From Ridgeia piscesae (Eukaryota; Annelida; Polychaeta; Sabellida; Siboglinidae), in contig JAODUO010000478.1 of NCBI GenBank assembly GCA_025642075.2, positions 284,501-348,500 of the forward strand: a DNA stretch of 64,000 bases. The letters are read 5' to 3'. The notes under the pieces were generated by a model. It was not told where the DNA came from. It saw only the letters and a list, made by a program, of their open reading frames with translations, and made no database searches. Of the stretch, positions 1 through 11,268 are shown piece by piece (within the stretch, counting starts at the first letter, position 1; the number at the start of each line of letters is the position of its first letter). Both the position numbers and the translations under genes were made by a program.

Positions 1-1218
1 AGTGTGGTCAGTTATCTTTCCAATTCCTTGGCTACTCAAAAAACTTACATTAAAAAACTTTTTTCCAAATGCTCTGTTGGAGTAACTAATGAATCAGAAA
101 GGTAATGTACCACATTTCCAAAGGTAATATTGGGCTGAATTTGTTGTAGTTGATCAATGTATATTAAACAAGGTGTCATCATTAGATGCACTTAGTAGTG
201 TTGTATAGTGTGGCAGTGAGCATGCCAAATAACATGTGAATGGAGCAATGTAGTGTTATATTATATAACATGAAGAAACCATGTTACATATTGTTCTATA
301 TTGCATTTTTAATCTAAACTGCAAAAGAGCAATAGAAACAATAAAGTAACTATTCAGTAGACATCATGCGTATTCCGTGTTGGGACATTAATGATGGATG
401 GCTGAAAATTTTGAAAGACTAAAAAACATCATGTACATTTTCAAGTCGTTTTGACTGGGTGAGTCGGCTAACTGGAAGAGTCGGGTATGCTGTGTGGCAG
501 ATGGGGCAATGAGAGTCCGTTCTTTTGTACGATTACACCCTCAGTTCCAGAGTGGTTGATTGGTTGTACTGGTTTTGTCTGTGTCATTGCTTGCTTCAAA
601 ATTATGAAGCCTGTAAAATTAAAAGGCGTGAGTCCTTACTTTTGGAACACACGATTACAAACACAATTAAAACAGCAAAACGGAATGGATGTCGGGCATT
701 GTATTTGAAGACGTTTGTCCGATGCATGTGGCCATGATGCTGACTCCGACTTGTGCCCATGGGATGACACTGCTGTGCAGGTCCCAGCAAAAAACAAAAC
801 CAACTTTGCAGGTTTTCAACATTGCAGCAGATACGTTTCGTCATCACACTAATTGATACTGCGGCTAGAAAGACACATTCAATATTCTAATTAAATTTAC
901 TGAATATTCTATTCATATTAGAAATGTTCAGGATATTCACTGAGATTCAAGTAAAATTCCAGATTTGACCTATCCTTACCACAAGTACAGCAGTACCCAT
1001 TAAACAAAATTCCCTTCAGCACTACCATCGGTTATGCAGGTGCCATCAGGTGCCAACACTTTTTCGCCCCTCACTCTCTTCCTGGCAAAGTCACACAACC
1101 GTATGAGTGACAGTAACAAAATTTCTGAAAATATCAAGGAAGCCTTCATCCCTCTTGGGCTTAGCGTACGGTTTGTAGACTTCACCTCAGAATTTTTTTA
1201 CCATTATGAACGACCCTT

Positions 1219-1293
1219 ATATTATATATATATATAGTATAATTATATAAACACTGTATATATGTATATATATATATATATATACACACACAG
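1219..1293. repeat. (TA)n-rich microsatellite
   Basis: Two runs of alternating TA, interrupted by a short AT-rich spacer and ending in a few CA units. It is simple sequence with no coding content. Confidence 0.85.
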
Positions 1294-1480
1294 TATAGTT
1301 AAATTATACTGGATTTAAAAGTCAGACAAAATGTTACTTCTTCTACCAGACCCCTACCCTGTCGTAATTATGATAAGAATGAAACGTATGCGGTTACCTT
1401 CCAGTTAACTGGCCAAAATTATTAGGGCCTTTTCAAAACGTTTTTATCACCTTTTTTCGATGTGCATATGTCATTCTACA

Positions 1481-1932
1481 TCACTTCTGGTACAAAGAAG
1501 CCGGATATTATTTCAAGTTTTTTTTGTTTTATATGAATTTATTGCCATTGAGTCGACGTAAATATGCCAATGTCACAGGGCGTGAGCGGTTAGCGCATCA
1601 CCGATGCATCAGTACTGCAAAGGCGATGTCTTGAGTGTGCATTGCAAATCGAAAATATAGAAAATGTTTGCAATATTTCAGCTTAAAACAAATAAATCTG
1701 CATAATACCGAATACAAAATAATGATGCAGCCATGTATCCATAGTTTTGGGGACATATCCGCAAATCGCAAGACATCGTCTTTGCCAAAGAGTTTGCAGT
1801 CCTGATGCTGTTGTGATGCACTAACTGAGCACTCACACCCTGTGACATCGACTTATCTACGCCGACTCGACGGCATTAAATTACTTCTAAAACACACAAA
1901 AATTATATCTGACTTCTTTGTGCCGGAAGTGA
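1481..1932. repeat. Long imperfect inverted repeat (fold-back element)
   Basis: The left arm (about 1481-1650) and the right arm (about 1761-1932) are reverse complements at roughly 75-80 percent by eye. Matching blocks include TCACTTCTGG with CCGGAAGTGA, ACAAAGAAG with CTTCTTTGT, TGTCACAGGG with CCCTGTGACA, and GATGTCTTG with CAAGACATC. About 110 bp separate the arms. It looks like a MITE or fold-back element inside TRIT1 intron 1. No clear target duplication was identified. The identity figure is a visual estimate. Confidence 0.65.
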
Positions 1933-2073
1933 TAATAAATGATAATAAAGTTATTCGTCCAAAAAGCACGTGCAAGCTTAGGCCTGGACGACCGTAGCGA
2001 AGATGGGCCTCGGAAGATTGAAGTGACTCTTCGTGTACAACATATGCCAGCATGTTGAATCTCTAGTACATAC

Positions 2074-2205
2074 TTGCATCGAATCGGCACTTATAATCTC
2101 TCCATTAAATAGTGTTGACATTTCGACTGCGAGTTTAGATTTGCCTGCACCTGTGGCCCCAAGAATCACCAAAACAGGGCGCGTTAATCTACCGGAAGCC
2201 GCCAT
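2074..2205 (-). CDS. TRIT1: tRNA dimethylallyltransferase (tRNA isopentenyltransferase), coding exon 1
   Basis: This enzyme transfers a dimethylallyl group to N6 of adenosine 37 in tRNAs that read codons starting with U; the animal enzyme acts in cytosol and mitochondria. The exon encodes 44 residues from an ATG at 2205 in a good context (ACAACATGG). It carries the MiaA/TRIT1 P-loop [11 protein letters not shown] (residues 16-26) and the family motif [10 protein letters not shown] (35-44), which normally continues as VYxGLDI. At 2073 the sequence has a consensus donor (CAA then GTATGT), giving a phase 0 junction exactly where the family motif continues. Reading past the donor gives unrelated sequence and a stop, as expected for an intron. 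The remaining exons must lie leftwards outside the window. The gene is downstream of Myc on the same strand. The match is short but very specific. Confidence 0.88.
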
Positions 2206-2534
2206 GTTGTTGTCGTCGCGTCCCCTGGTGGCAAATCTACGAATTAACTCCTACATTCATGAGATGTCACTCCAAGCGGAGACCTCGTTTATACCAGGTA
2301 GTGGTACCCCGATAATACAATCGTTGTATTCCTGCTAAGCAATAAAGCACAATTCTTACTTTCTTATGCCATGTAATTAATTGATTTGTCCTTGTTTATC
2401 GTTACCAATCCATACAATGAGGACCGGATACTTTACCTTTTTATACAAAATATGACCAGACGAATATGAATTCTTCACCTTAGTCAGACTTAGTCTTAGA
2501 GAGTGTGAAGCTCACCATTATTTTCAACAAGAAG
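2206..2534. other. TRIT1 upstream region
   Basis: The 5' flank of TRIT1 directly before its start codon; any promoter should be here. No TATA box or clear CpG cluster was recognised. No conserved coding sequence is visible on either strand. Confidence 0.35.
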
Positions 2535-2945
2535 ACTTAGAAAGAAAATTCGAATATTCGTCACGAACGAGAAGAGATTGAGTGTACCGCTCTATGGCAC
2601 AGAAAAATGGATAATTATAAAAGAATAAAAAAATACATACAGAGCCTACAGACATTATTTTGAAACATTCAACAACAAATGTCCCAGAAATATCCTAAAA
2701 ATTAAATGGCAATCCCTCAGTCGCATTACACAGAAATGATGGACGGGAGAGATCAAACAAGTATGAAAATATAAATACTAAAACAAAAATGCACCTTGAT
2801 AGGGCTTACACAATCTGAAAACACGAATTTATTTTACAAAACAACCCCGTAAAATGTAAAACCCAAGGAAGAATTGAAGAAGATTGATACCAAGTGGAAG
2901 GAAGAAAAGAACAAGGGTAACAAGAGAGTATGATGGAGAAGTTTC
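2535..2945 (+). pseudogene. Decayed non-LTR retrotransposon relic (reverse transcriptase C-terminal part)
   Basis: Translation of the plus strand gives fragments typical of the end of RTE-like or related non-LTR polymerases: KKIRIF near 2540, then PLYGTEKW followed by a region like FNNKCPRNILKIKW (about 2640-2710), a tract with WTGEIK, and a basic GRKKRTR tract near 2900. In-frame stops and frame changes break it throughout, so it is dead. It lies between TRIT1 and the Myc 3' end. Clade assignment is uncertain; the decay prevents a firm call. Confidence 0.5.
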
Positions 2946-3609
2946 ATTTTGGCCGTGTGTTCCGGCCAGAGCTAACAAGCTTAAACATAGAGAAACAACT
3001 ATTTTATACCACAATATAGCAGTATACAGCCTGCAAGACTTATGTAAGAGTTCACCAGTGTTCTTCTTTCTCAGTCTGACATTTCTACAGTGCTACAGGG
3101 AACAAGGACGAGGTAACACTGTACAGCCCTTTAGCATATCAGAAAACATTGTAGTCAGGTTGCACGATGCCACAGGGACATAGCAGATAGCATTTGAAAG
3201 ATGCCAGGAAGACTTTCTCAACCACAAATGGTCTAAAGGGTACGATTCCTGGAAACAAGCTTAATATTTGCACTTACTCACCATCAGCCAGTGGAACAAA
3301 AATGTCTGTTAGACAGATTTATTTGTTCTTAACAAAGTACCATTTTAGTGTCACGAATTGTGTTGGTCGATTTGCTAGATCTACACTCCAATGTATATGT
3401 ATGCATATTGCATACTAGTTAATGCAAAGCAGCTAATATTTTGATAACCTGGATCAGGGTTCGATTCTTCTTGCAACCATATTCACTTCCTGCATGCAGA
3501 GATTTCATTTGGCGCAGAAACCTGAGATGAACAGCTTAGTCTGAGAGTGAAATGCTAAGAAAGATAGTGCTCACATTACTTTGTATGTGAGAAGTACCAT
3601 TTCTCACAA
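2946..3609. other. Spacer without recognised gene
   Basis: AT-rich sequence with no conserved frame. A GGTTCGATTC-like motif near 3458 resembles a pol III B box, but no A box or tRNA fold accompanies it. Confidence 0.4.
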
Positions 3610-3756
3610 ATTATCTTGTGTATTTATGGTGTGACATTTAAAACAGGGGTTCAGGGCCTCTTTACCCTGTTTTAAATGTCACACCATAAATACACAAAAT
3701 AATGAATGACCAGTGACTTAAATTTACAAACAATTTCATTCATAATTACAAACTGA

Positions 3757-3800
<44 letters not shown>

Positions 3801-3859
3801 GTCAGTTTGTAATTATGAATGAAATGTGTTTGGTAAATTTAAGTCACTGGTCATTCATT
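3610..3859. repeat. Two adjacent long palindromes (double hairpin, MITE-like)
   Basis: The first palindrome has perfect 33 bp arms at 3616-3648 and 3665-3697 around a 16 bp loop, extending outward to 3610-3703 with one mismatch. The second begins at 3701. Its outer 26 bp arms (3701-3726 and 3834-3859) are perfect, and the inner arms are nearly so up to a (TA)n centre at about 3759-3796. The two hairpins abut. The near-perfect arms suggest a young fold-back or MITE pair, or an insertion of one palindromic element next to another. Confidence 0.85.
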
Positions 3860-4336
3860 GATTTTAGCCAAAATGAAATTGTCCACTCTGCCAGCCAAGT
3901 GATCCGAATGCAGGAAATATAAATAAAGTGTATGATATTTCATTGTTTAGTTGTTCAGAATATTTTTATAATTATGTTTGTCACCAGGTTACAATATTAC
4001 ATTGGAACCTCTTGATTTACAAACATCCCACCCTTCTGTGCTCATAAGCCAGCACCACTCCTTAATTAACTGTGAACCACGAAATATCCCAGTTTCCTTC
4101 TCCGGCGTGTCAATGAAATTTTTCCCAGGTAGAATTTTTTTAAAAGCTCCAAATATTCAACATATTCTGATGAATATTCCTTTTGAGCTAGTTACATCAG
4201 TGAAATGGTCCCTGTGAGTTGCCAGCCTGATTCTACCACTAGGGTGAACTATTGCCTAACCTTTAAAGGATATGTACAACTATACATAACTGGATACAAG
4301 TAGACTACCAAGAAACTACTGTACAGAATAACTGGT

Positions 4337-4450
4337 TTTATTAGTAAACAGTGACAACGGTATACAGTTGAAATCAATACTTTATTTTCAAAATGTACAA
4401 AAAATGAACACACATGGTCTTCAAAAATATATAAATTAGAACTATTTATT
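4337..4450 (-). promoter_or_regulatory. Cluster of candidate Myc poly(A) signals
   Basis: Three AATAAA hexamers on the minus strand (TTTATT on the plus strand at 4337-4342, 4381-4386 and 4445-4450) are the first ones I find downstream of the Myc stop codon. They are the best candidates for the Myc mRNA 3' end. No transcript evidence is available. Confidence 0.35.
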
Positions 4451-7390
4451 CTTCAAACCAGTACTGTAAATAAACCGTAAATATGAAAGCAATTTATCTT
4501 ACATACGATATACTGTGCATATAATATGGGTGTGTATAGATACCGCAAGTAACTATATGCACCTTCAAAAGTTTAAAGTCTACTGTTAAACTCGGCATTA
4601 TCATAATTACAATCTGTCAATGCCTTTAGAAATTTGCTGTTATTCAATCAAACAGGCGATACTACCAAATTTGGTCATGTTAAGTACAAACAAATGGCTT
4701 CTGTTGTCAACATAGAAACAAAATCACCTCATGTATATCAAAAAACAAAACTCGCCACATGTCCATTGTGTGACAGTGGTCAAAGATCAAGACATAAACA
4801 GATGAAGGTGCCTTGTTGCATTGTGGGACCAACAAACACAAAAATCATTTCATCGGCCAAACATCAGCAAAATATTCATTGTCTCTCACAGGCCGGCCGC
4901 TAAACGCATAACACATCTGGAATTAGTACAAATTATGCCACTACTGTAAATTACTGCGTACGCAAAACCACAATTAGCGATAAATGACAAATATTTTGCC
5001 CACCAATTTTTCAATTGTCAAATGCACAGAAACAGTCAACAGTGTTCCCTAACAGGCGAGCTTAACACGCTCTAATTACAAGACGGACACCCCAGAAAAA
5101 CACAAGTGCATTAACAAAACCGTGCCCCTTCATGAGAAAATACTTAGTATCCACATTTGCTGGATTTCCTCTTTAAACATCCTGAAATCGTTGAAATACC
5201 CCCAGGAAGTACAAACTAATAATAGTTTCAGCTTATGAAGCAGATTATAGCAGTTATCACTAAGTTACATTGTCGGTCTGCATTGGCTTGCATAGAGGTG
5301 TGGAAGCCACGAAACAGCATAGGTCCTCCAAAGCTGATAAACTAGCGGGACACCCCACATGATTCTGATGAAAGCGAAACTGCTTGCAAGACAAAGCACG
5401 GTTACCGTAGAATCGCTCGCATCTATCACACAAGCCCAACTGTTCATCTATGTCACACACTGTATTCGTCGTCGTTGTCTATCTGTATATAACTCAGTCA
5501 ATATAAGCTTCAAAATGTGCATACAACCGGGATATAATATACGAATAGTTATGATTCAGTCTAGGCACACTGTAAAACCAATAGCTTACAAGTAGAACTA
5601 CAGTATCAATATTAAACCGGACACGCACTGCACGCAATGCGGCTATTGCTTGCTCAAACAAAATAATCACTGGATGACAGCAACTTATCAGAGCTAGTAC
5701 AAAACCATATTTTGCTTACCAAGCTGGCATGCTCTACTACAGCACTGATGAACCAATTCAGAGACGATGGGATTCGTTTACAAGGCACAGAACAACAGAC
5801 TGGTCAAATGACATGACAGTCGAGTCGCATTACCAATGACGACGAACACTCACAGATTACGCAGCAGTTTAAACAGAACCAATCCGACACAAATTGCCTA
5901 GAACAATAGAATGACCAAACATCAATCATACCAATACGGGTATGCTGGACATTAACAGCAATCACTGATCCAGACGGCACGCTTGCTGCGCACTTGCTAA
6001 ACGTAAAACACTGTCTGGAGTGTGTGCGTTCGTAGGTCCTTCTCGAAGAATGCGTATGATTTCAGAGATCAATCAAACAAGAGCATTACATTTGTGCTTA
6101 GACATAAACAGTCGCTATCACTCACAGAGAACAAAGCGACAACCATCATCCTTGGATCACGTCACCAACCCAGTAACCATGAGCCAGAAACTCACATTCA
6201 GAATCCTCTGGTCATACACGAGACCATTGACTCATTACTTTTCGAGCATAAATGATAACCCAAATGCATGTATTTGAAAAAGAAACATCACGCTAAAAAG
6301 CAATTTACATCAGTCATAAATAACGTAAGCCTACTTGCTCCTCATATACATCTGCTTTGTAACTTTCCCAACACTGTAGAAACAAGAGTCCACAGACATC
6401 CCACCCTCGTTACCACACCCTTTGACAGGCACTTGTCACCAAGTTGCGAGAACGGGGCAAGGAGTAAATGATTGCAAATAGGCCTCGATGACTCGTACGC
6501 CATCTTTTCAACGTTACTGTAACTACGCCAAAACATTCCACCGTGATAGTTATTATTCAAATGCCGGCACAGGGCGCTGTACCGTGGGTTTCACGTTAAC
6601 ACAAACTACGATCCATACATATGCAGCATTATGGAATGAACGACGACTTTGGAATAGTCAAATACATTACTGCAACCAGTAAAACACATGGCTCCTCCCT
6701 CCTGGCCCCAACTTCTTGTCAAATTATAGTGAAGTGTCAGTGTCAAACCAAATCAGCATCGACTGCTACATCAATTGCACCAAAACGGTCAAATTCAACA
6801 AACATTTTGAACAAAGACCAATTACGTATTATGCATGAACATTTGATTACGCCAAACAATTATGCCGTTGCGTTGCTGCCACTGAGCAGAGGCACATGAT
6901 TCATTCAAGAGTCGCAATCAGCAGAGATAATTAACCAAAAATCGCTTAACCGGAAACAAATTCAAGATTATCAATCACAATTATTCACAAACAGCAATTT
7001 GCCTACCAGCGTAGGATATGTACAGATTTTATAAAACTTGTACAAATTGATATAGTCAGCCGCACTGATCACCACCTTCTAAACATGTACATGTCTGCCC
7101 CCTAACCACATCAATTACAAATTCCTATATAAAAATAAACAAACTAAATCTGTGTCTCACGACTGTTGCTACTATGTACAAATGCCCACCAGCTAGTGAT
7201 GACGAGATGGCGAACATCTCTGCCCAACTTCCGGACAACGCCCAACTAAAGAGGTAGTAAAAACCTGAACCAGCCACCCCTCGACATCGATTCTGAATGC
7301 GGTCGGTCGCCAGCGATTTCACTCCAACACGCAGAACCCCGTCAGACACACACACCAGGTGGCTCCACCTAGCCGCACCGCAGATGCTGC
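4451..7390 (-). other. Probable Myc 3' UTR
   Basis: About 2.9 kb between the Myc stop codon and the first canonical poly(A) hexamers on the minus strand. No long conserved frame, no recognised transposon and no simple-sequence array is present, unlike most of the window. This fits a long untranslated region, but use of a non-canonical signal closer to the stop codon is possible. Confidence 0.35.
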
Positions 7391-8100
7391 TCAATAGACC
7401 CCCAGAGCCCGTAACTGCTCTTTTAACCTCTTCTGCGCGAGTCTCTGCTGTTCGAGATCCGACTCGAGCCGCCGATGCTGCGCTCGTATTTGCAATACGT
7501 GCGCAGCCGCCTTCCGAAGAATCGTCACTTTTGGAGTCCTCTCCTGCCGGTGCATTTCCGGCACAATGTCTCGTAGTCGGTGGAAACTCGACTTCAGATC
7601 GTCCCTGCGTTTTCGCTCGAGGACGTTGTGTTGCGCACGTTTGCCCTCTCCGCACTCCTCCGAGTCAGAGCTGACGCGACTGTTCGCCGCACTGCCACCG
7701 CTGTCGCCACTGTCGCTCCCTCGACTGCTCAATCGACTGCTGCTGCTAAAGCGATTCTGCAACGCATTCTGCAGCTCAGAACTGTCGACCATCCGTTGAC
7801 GCTTGACAACGAGCCGTGGCAGCGTCGGACTCGCTGTCCGTTTATGTCGGTGCTTGATCGTCAACGAGTACGTGTGATGTGTGCGAATCGGCGAACGAAC
7901 GGGAGTGCTTGGCTCTGAGCGGTGTGAGCTGTAGCTGTGCATTGCGGCCACCTGTGCAGAATGCGACTCGGCGGCTGGCAGAATCTGCTTCTGTTGCAAG
8001 CACGCAGTCATGTTGCCCACGGTTACGACATCGATCTCATCGTCATCATCATCGTCGTCGTCGTCATCATCAGCTTCGTCATCTTCCTCGTCGTCATCAT
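7391..8100 (-). CDS. MYC: Myc transcription factor, coding exon 3 (acidic region and bHLH-leucine zipper)
   Basis: This exon encodes residues 212-447 of the spliced 447-residue protein. A polypyrimidine-rich acceptor ending CAG lies at 8101-8103, and the split codon G/AT joins the exons in frame. It starts with an acidic run including 11 consecutive Asp (222-232), then EIDVVTV (233-239), which corresponds to the vertebrate Myc box IIIb (WDR5-binding) segment. A Ser-rich linker follows, then the basic region KRAQHNVLERKRR (365-377) with the E-box-contacting His369, Glu373 and Arg377. Helix-loop-helix and a leucine zipper follow and end at residue 447. The stop codon TGA is at 7391-7393. The C-terminus is diagnostic of Myc rather than Max, Mxd or USF. 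Function: a DNA-binding nuclear factor that pairs with Max on CACGTG. Confidence 0.97.
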
Positions 8101-10634
8101 CTGTAACAAGGAAACATATTTTTACACACATGAAATGTTATTCACTTAATCATTTATGACAGTGTCTTATGTAATAAAAGCAAGTCTAACTATCAAACTA
8201 GACACACTAACATAACACCCCAATCATTTACAGTCAACAAACCTGAAAGACATTTGTACAGCTTTAATTAAAAAGGGCACTCCCACGGGAATTGTCAACA
8301 GCACCACCAGTAGACCCCCTATGCCTCTACCACAAAGTGTTTATGTAACACCATTACACAACATAATCCAGGCGTCAACAATAGTGTTCTAGATGTAAAA
8401 CTCTAGGTCTTGGTCTTGTGCCAATTGAAGCGCCTAACATTGGCAGGTGGATTGCATCATCGCCCAGTGTAGACAAGTCACTCCTGACTGGCTGGTCTTT
8501 CAGCTGATGGTGCAACACTCCTGTGACTGATTGACTACGTAGCACTGAAATAGTACCAAGCTGCCTAGGCTTTTTACAAAGTATGCAGCACTGATGCAGA
8601 AATGATGTCACCAGGTTTTTCTCTGTCAACAAGGCCTAGACAGCAAGGCCACTGCATTATGTAAATTCAATACAGATCTGTTTTTATCTCGCGTTCCATT
8701 TAGAAGGTATTCTACAAACTGGGATTTATGCCTTGCCTGTCATTTAAAAATATGTTGTCAGGTTGTCACTAGCTAAGATCGTTGATAAATATGGTTGTCC
8801 CAGGGTTTTAATTTTTAAATAGCATCACAACATTAAATTGCCACAAGAGACATTTCTATGATGCATATGTCTATTGTCCATCATTTATTCATGGTTCAAA
8901 CATCCAGCGATTAATTAATCTGTCCTGCCTGGTCTACTAACAGCAGCTGTGGTTTTGTGGCTACAGCTTACAGAAGGCTGGTGAGGAATGTTGGAGTGTC
9001 TGCCTGCAGCCCCAGAGAGTGCATGCAACCCTCCCATCTTATACTTCTGCCAGCATCATACACTTCCAACATTTTACTAGCTGTGCGCAATGCACACAGA
9101 GGGCCATGTCTCCACTCGGCAGTCGGTAAATCCATTTTCCAGCAAAATCACAGGCAACTTAACTAGCATTTCTGTCGACATAAAGGAAAATACTATGAAA
9201 ATAAACTGGACACAATTTTCAGTTGATGTGCACTAGCCACATTCTAGTTTGTAGACACCCATGACAGCAACTGTTAATCTAAGTGTACCTAACAGTCAGT
9301 ACAATTAAGAAAACGTGGCATATATTGGAAGAATGAGGGCAAGGTTTGGGCCAGACTATCCAGAACCAACCATTCCAACCTTTCGGGCCCACCCATCCAG
9401 ACAAATACCAAATGGCCATGCCCCACTGAAGTTCTGCCATGGGGAAATTCCCAGATGCAGATTAAGTTACATGGCTGTGTGGATTCTCCAACAATACAAC
9501 ACCCAAGCAAGTAGACTCAACTAAAGCCATTGCACAAGATTGGTACAAATTAAAACTGATTGACACAGGGGTAAACCCCCAAGAATGGTTTACTTGCGTA
9601 TTTTGTTTTTAGCTAGCTTCATTGGGCAAATTTACTGCATCATATGATAAAGTCTGTCACACAAGTATAAAATGACCTTTCTTTTCAACAGATCAATTTA
9701 ACGTAGAACTATGGGATGCAAAGTATGCTGTTTGTTGGAGCTAACAACCAACATCAAGGCCAATGTCATTCCCGGTAGACCCAACATTTCAAGTTGTTTT
9801 ATGAATTAACTTCCTGAAACAATTTGTTTTATTTAGAAAGTGTAGCATTTAATTTTTACAAAAAGGACCAGCAAGTAAGGAGGTAAATTACATGCCAAGT
9901 TATAAATCTATGCCCTTCTGAACTGCAACTGATATGACATGCAGCAATAAACATTCTGACATATATGAGGGAAGAATACCAATTTGATATATGCCATTCC
10001 TCCTCCCATAGGGACTGTTGTAATATTAAAATACCTAAAATAAGTAATATATACATTTTTCCAGTGTTTATGTTATTGAAGACATGATAATGATCCAGAC
10101 AAAATCAATTTTACACCATTTTCTCTGGTGAAAGAAGCAACACAAATTATCATCAAAATGTATAACGATTTATATAAAGATTCACTAAGACATGAATTGG
10201 TTTTGGCTGATCTACCAATTTGAAAAATTTCAAACATCTTTTTGACATGAACCCTGGCCTAGTCACAAGTACTTAACCACGCAGACACTACCAACGTCAT
10301 GACTAACTGTCAAGGGCGGGAAATAAATTATGCAAAGTTGTAGTCAAGTGATAATCAAATACTTCAAAGCGACAGGATGTGGTCCAATTGTCAATCAGAG
10401 AGTTGTTGTGGACAAGTGCTAACCGACGTATCAACTGTTTAGAGGTACGCTGTCTACTATTTCCGGATCATTTGGACATTTAGCCATTTTCATGAATGAC
10501 GGTCCATTCAAGCCGTCGGCTGTCATTCATGTCGTGCGTCGGCTGTCGGTCACAGACGCCGAGTGCCAAATATGGGAGACACGCGGTTATGCCACGCCCA
10601 CCCGCAGCTAAGTAAAAGAAGCGGCAGTACAAAC
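8101..10634 (-). other. Myc intron 2
   Basis: A 2534 bp intron with donor CAG then GTTTGT (GT at 10634-10633) and acceptor TTCCTTGTTACAG. It is phase 1. The position, between the Ser-Asp-Ser segment and the acidic run, matches the exon 2/3 boundary of vertebrate MYC genes as I know them. Nothing coding is recognised inside it. Confidence 0.9.
10314..10323 (-). promoter_or_regulatory. Candidate E2F site in Myc intron 2
   Basis: The minus strand reads TTTCCCGCCC, a strong match to the E2F consensus (TTTSSCGC). It lies about 310 bp inside the intron from the exon 2 donor. A single motif match in 2.5 kb is only suggestive. Confidence 0.25.
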
Positions 10635-11268
10635 CTGAATCCGACGGCGTCTCCGTTCCCAAAGTATGGCAATAATCCCCCACAACATGAGGCACAGCGT
10701 TCGTTTTACTATCATTCAGTGGGTACGGAAATACGGCCATAGGGTCCACACAATCGGTTGTCACATTTATATCCACAACGTCCGTAGTGGACGTGTTGAG
10801 CGGTTGCGTAAATCGCGCCTTTCCGTCGTAGTCCCGCGCACCGGTGACGGCGGCAACAGCCTTCGCGCCAGGCGACGATGTACCGCCACCGCCGTTGTTA
10901 GCCACTGTCACCGACCACATACAATCCTGAATGAGCGCTTTCGCCGTCGCCGTCCCTTCGCAAGGGGCGCTGAGATGAGCTGGGGAAATCATCCCACACG
11001 GGTAGAGCATTGTCTGCGATACAGCATCGTCATCAAGCAACTCGGAAACCATCTTCAACTTGTCTACGATGTAGCATGACGAATCCGTCGCAAACGCTTC
11101 GTGCTTCGGCGAACGCGGAGGCGTCGGCAGCAACTCGAACTTCTTCCATATGTCGTGACTCGGCGACGGGGTGTCCGCGTAGAACTCCTGCTCCGCCTCG
11201 GTCTCGAAGAAGCAAGGTTGAAAACTGTCGTAATTCTGGGCCATATCTGACCGTTGGCAAACGTTCAT
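10635..11268 (-). CDS. MYC: Myc transcription factor, coding exon 2 (transactivation region)
   Basis: This exon encodes residues 1-211 plus the first base of codon 212. The start chosen is the ATG at 11268, the first in-frame ATG after the splice acceptor at 11290-11292 (TTTCCAG). An in-frame ATG at 11244 (residue 9, MAQNYDSFQP) is an alternative and aligns best with the usual Myc N-terminus. Myc box I is at residues 38-54 (DIWKKFELLPTPPRSP), with the phosphodegron residues Thr49 and Ser53 kept. Myc box II is at 110-119 (KALIQDCMWS). The segment between them and residues 120-205 are poorly conserved and Gly/Ala/Thr rich. Total length of 447 residues is close to human c-Myc (439). These boxes recruit TRRAP-type co-activators and the Fbw7 ligase in vertebrates; the same roles here are inferred. 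Confidence 0.96.

Larger units (their letters stand above)
1..2073 (-). other. TRIT1 intron 1 (partial)
   Basis: This stretch follows the TRIT1 exon 1 splice donor on the minus strand, so it should be the start of intron 1. No further TRIT1 exon was recognised in it: the expected continuation (VYxGLDI...) is not seen on the minus strand. It contains a TA-rich tract and a long imperfect inverted repeat, listed separately. The short open frames here match no family I know. Intron status is inferred from the donor and depends on the next exon lying beyond the window edge. Confidence 0.5.

Noticed and set aside
1570..1640. tRNA gene, from a GAGCGGTTAGCGCATC D-arm-like stretch
   Set aside because: There is no B box, and the sequence is part of the long inverted repeat.
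2829..3014. 61-residue minus-strand frame that looks like a signal peptide plus membrane segment
   Set aside because: It is antisense to a decayed retrotransposon, short, and has no partner exon.
7125..7918. Frames of 112-176 residues overlapping Myc exon 3
   Set aside because: They are shadows of the Myc bHLH coding sequence in other frames.
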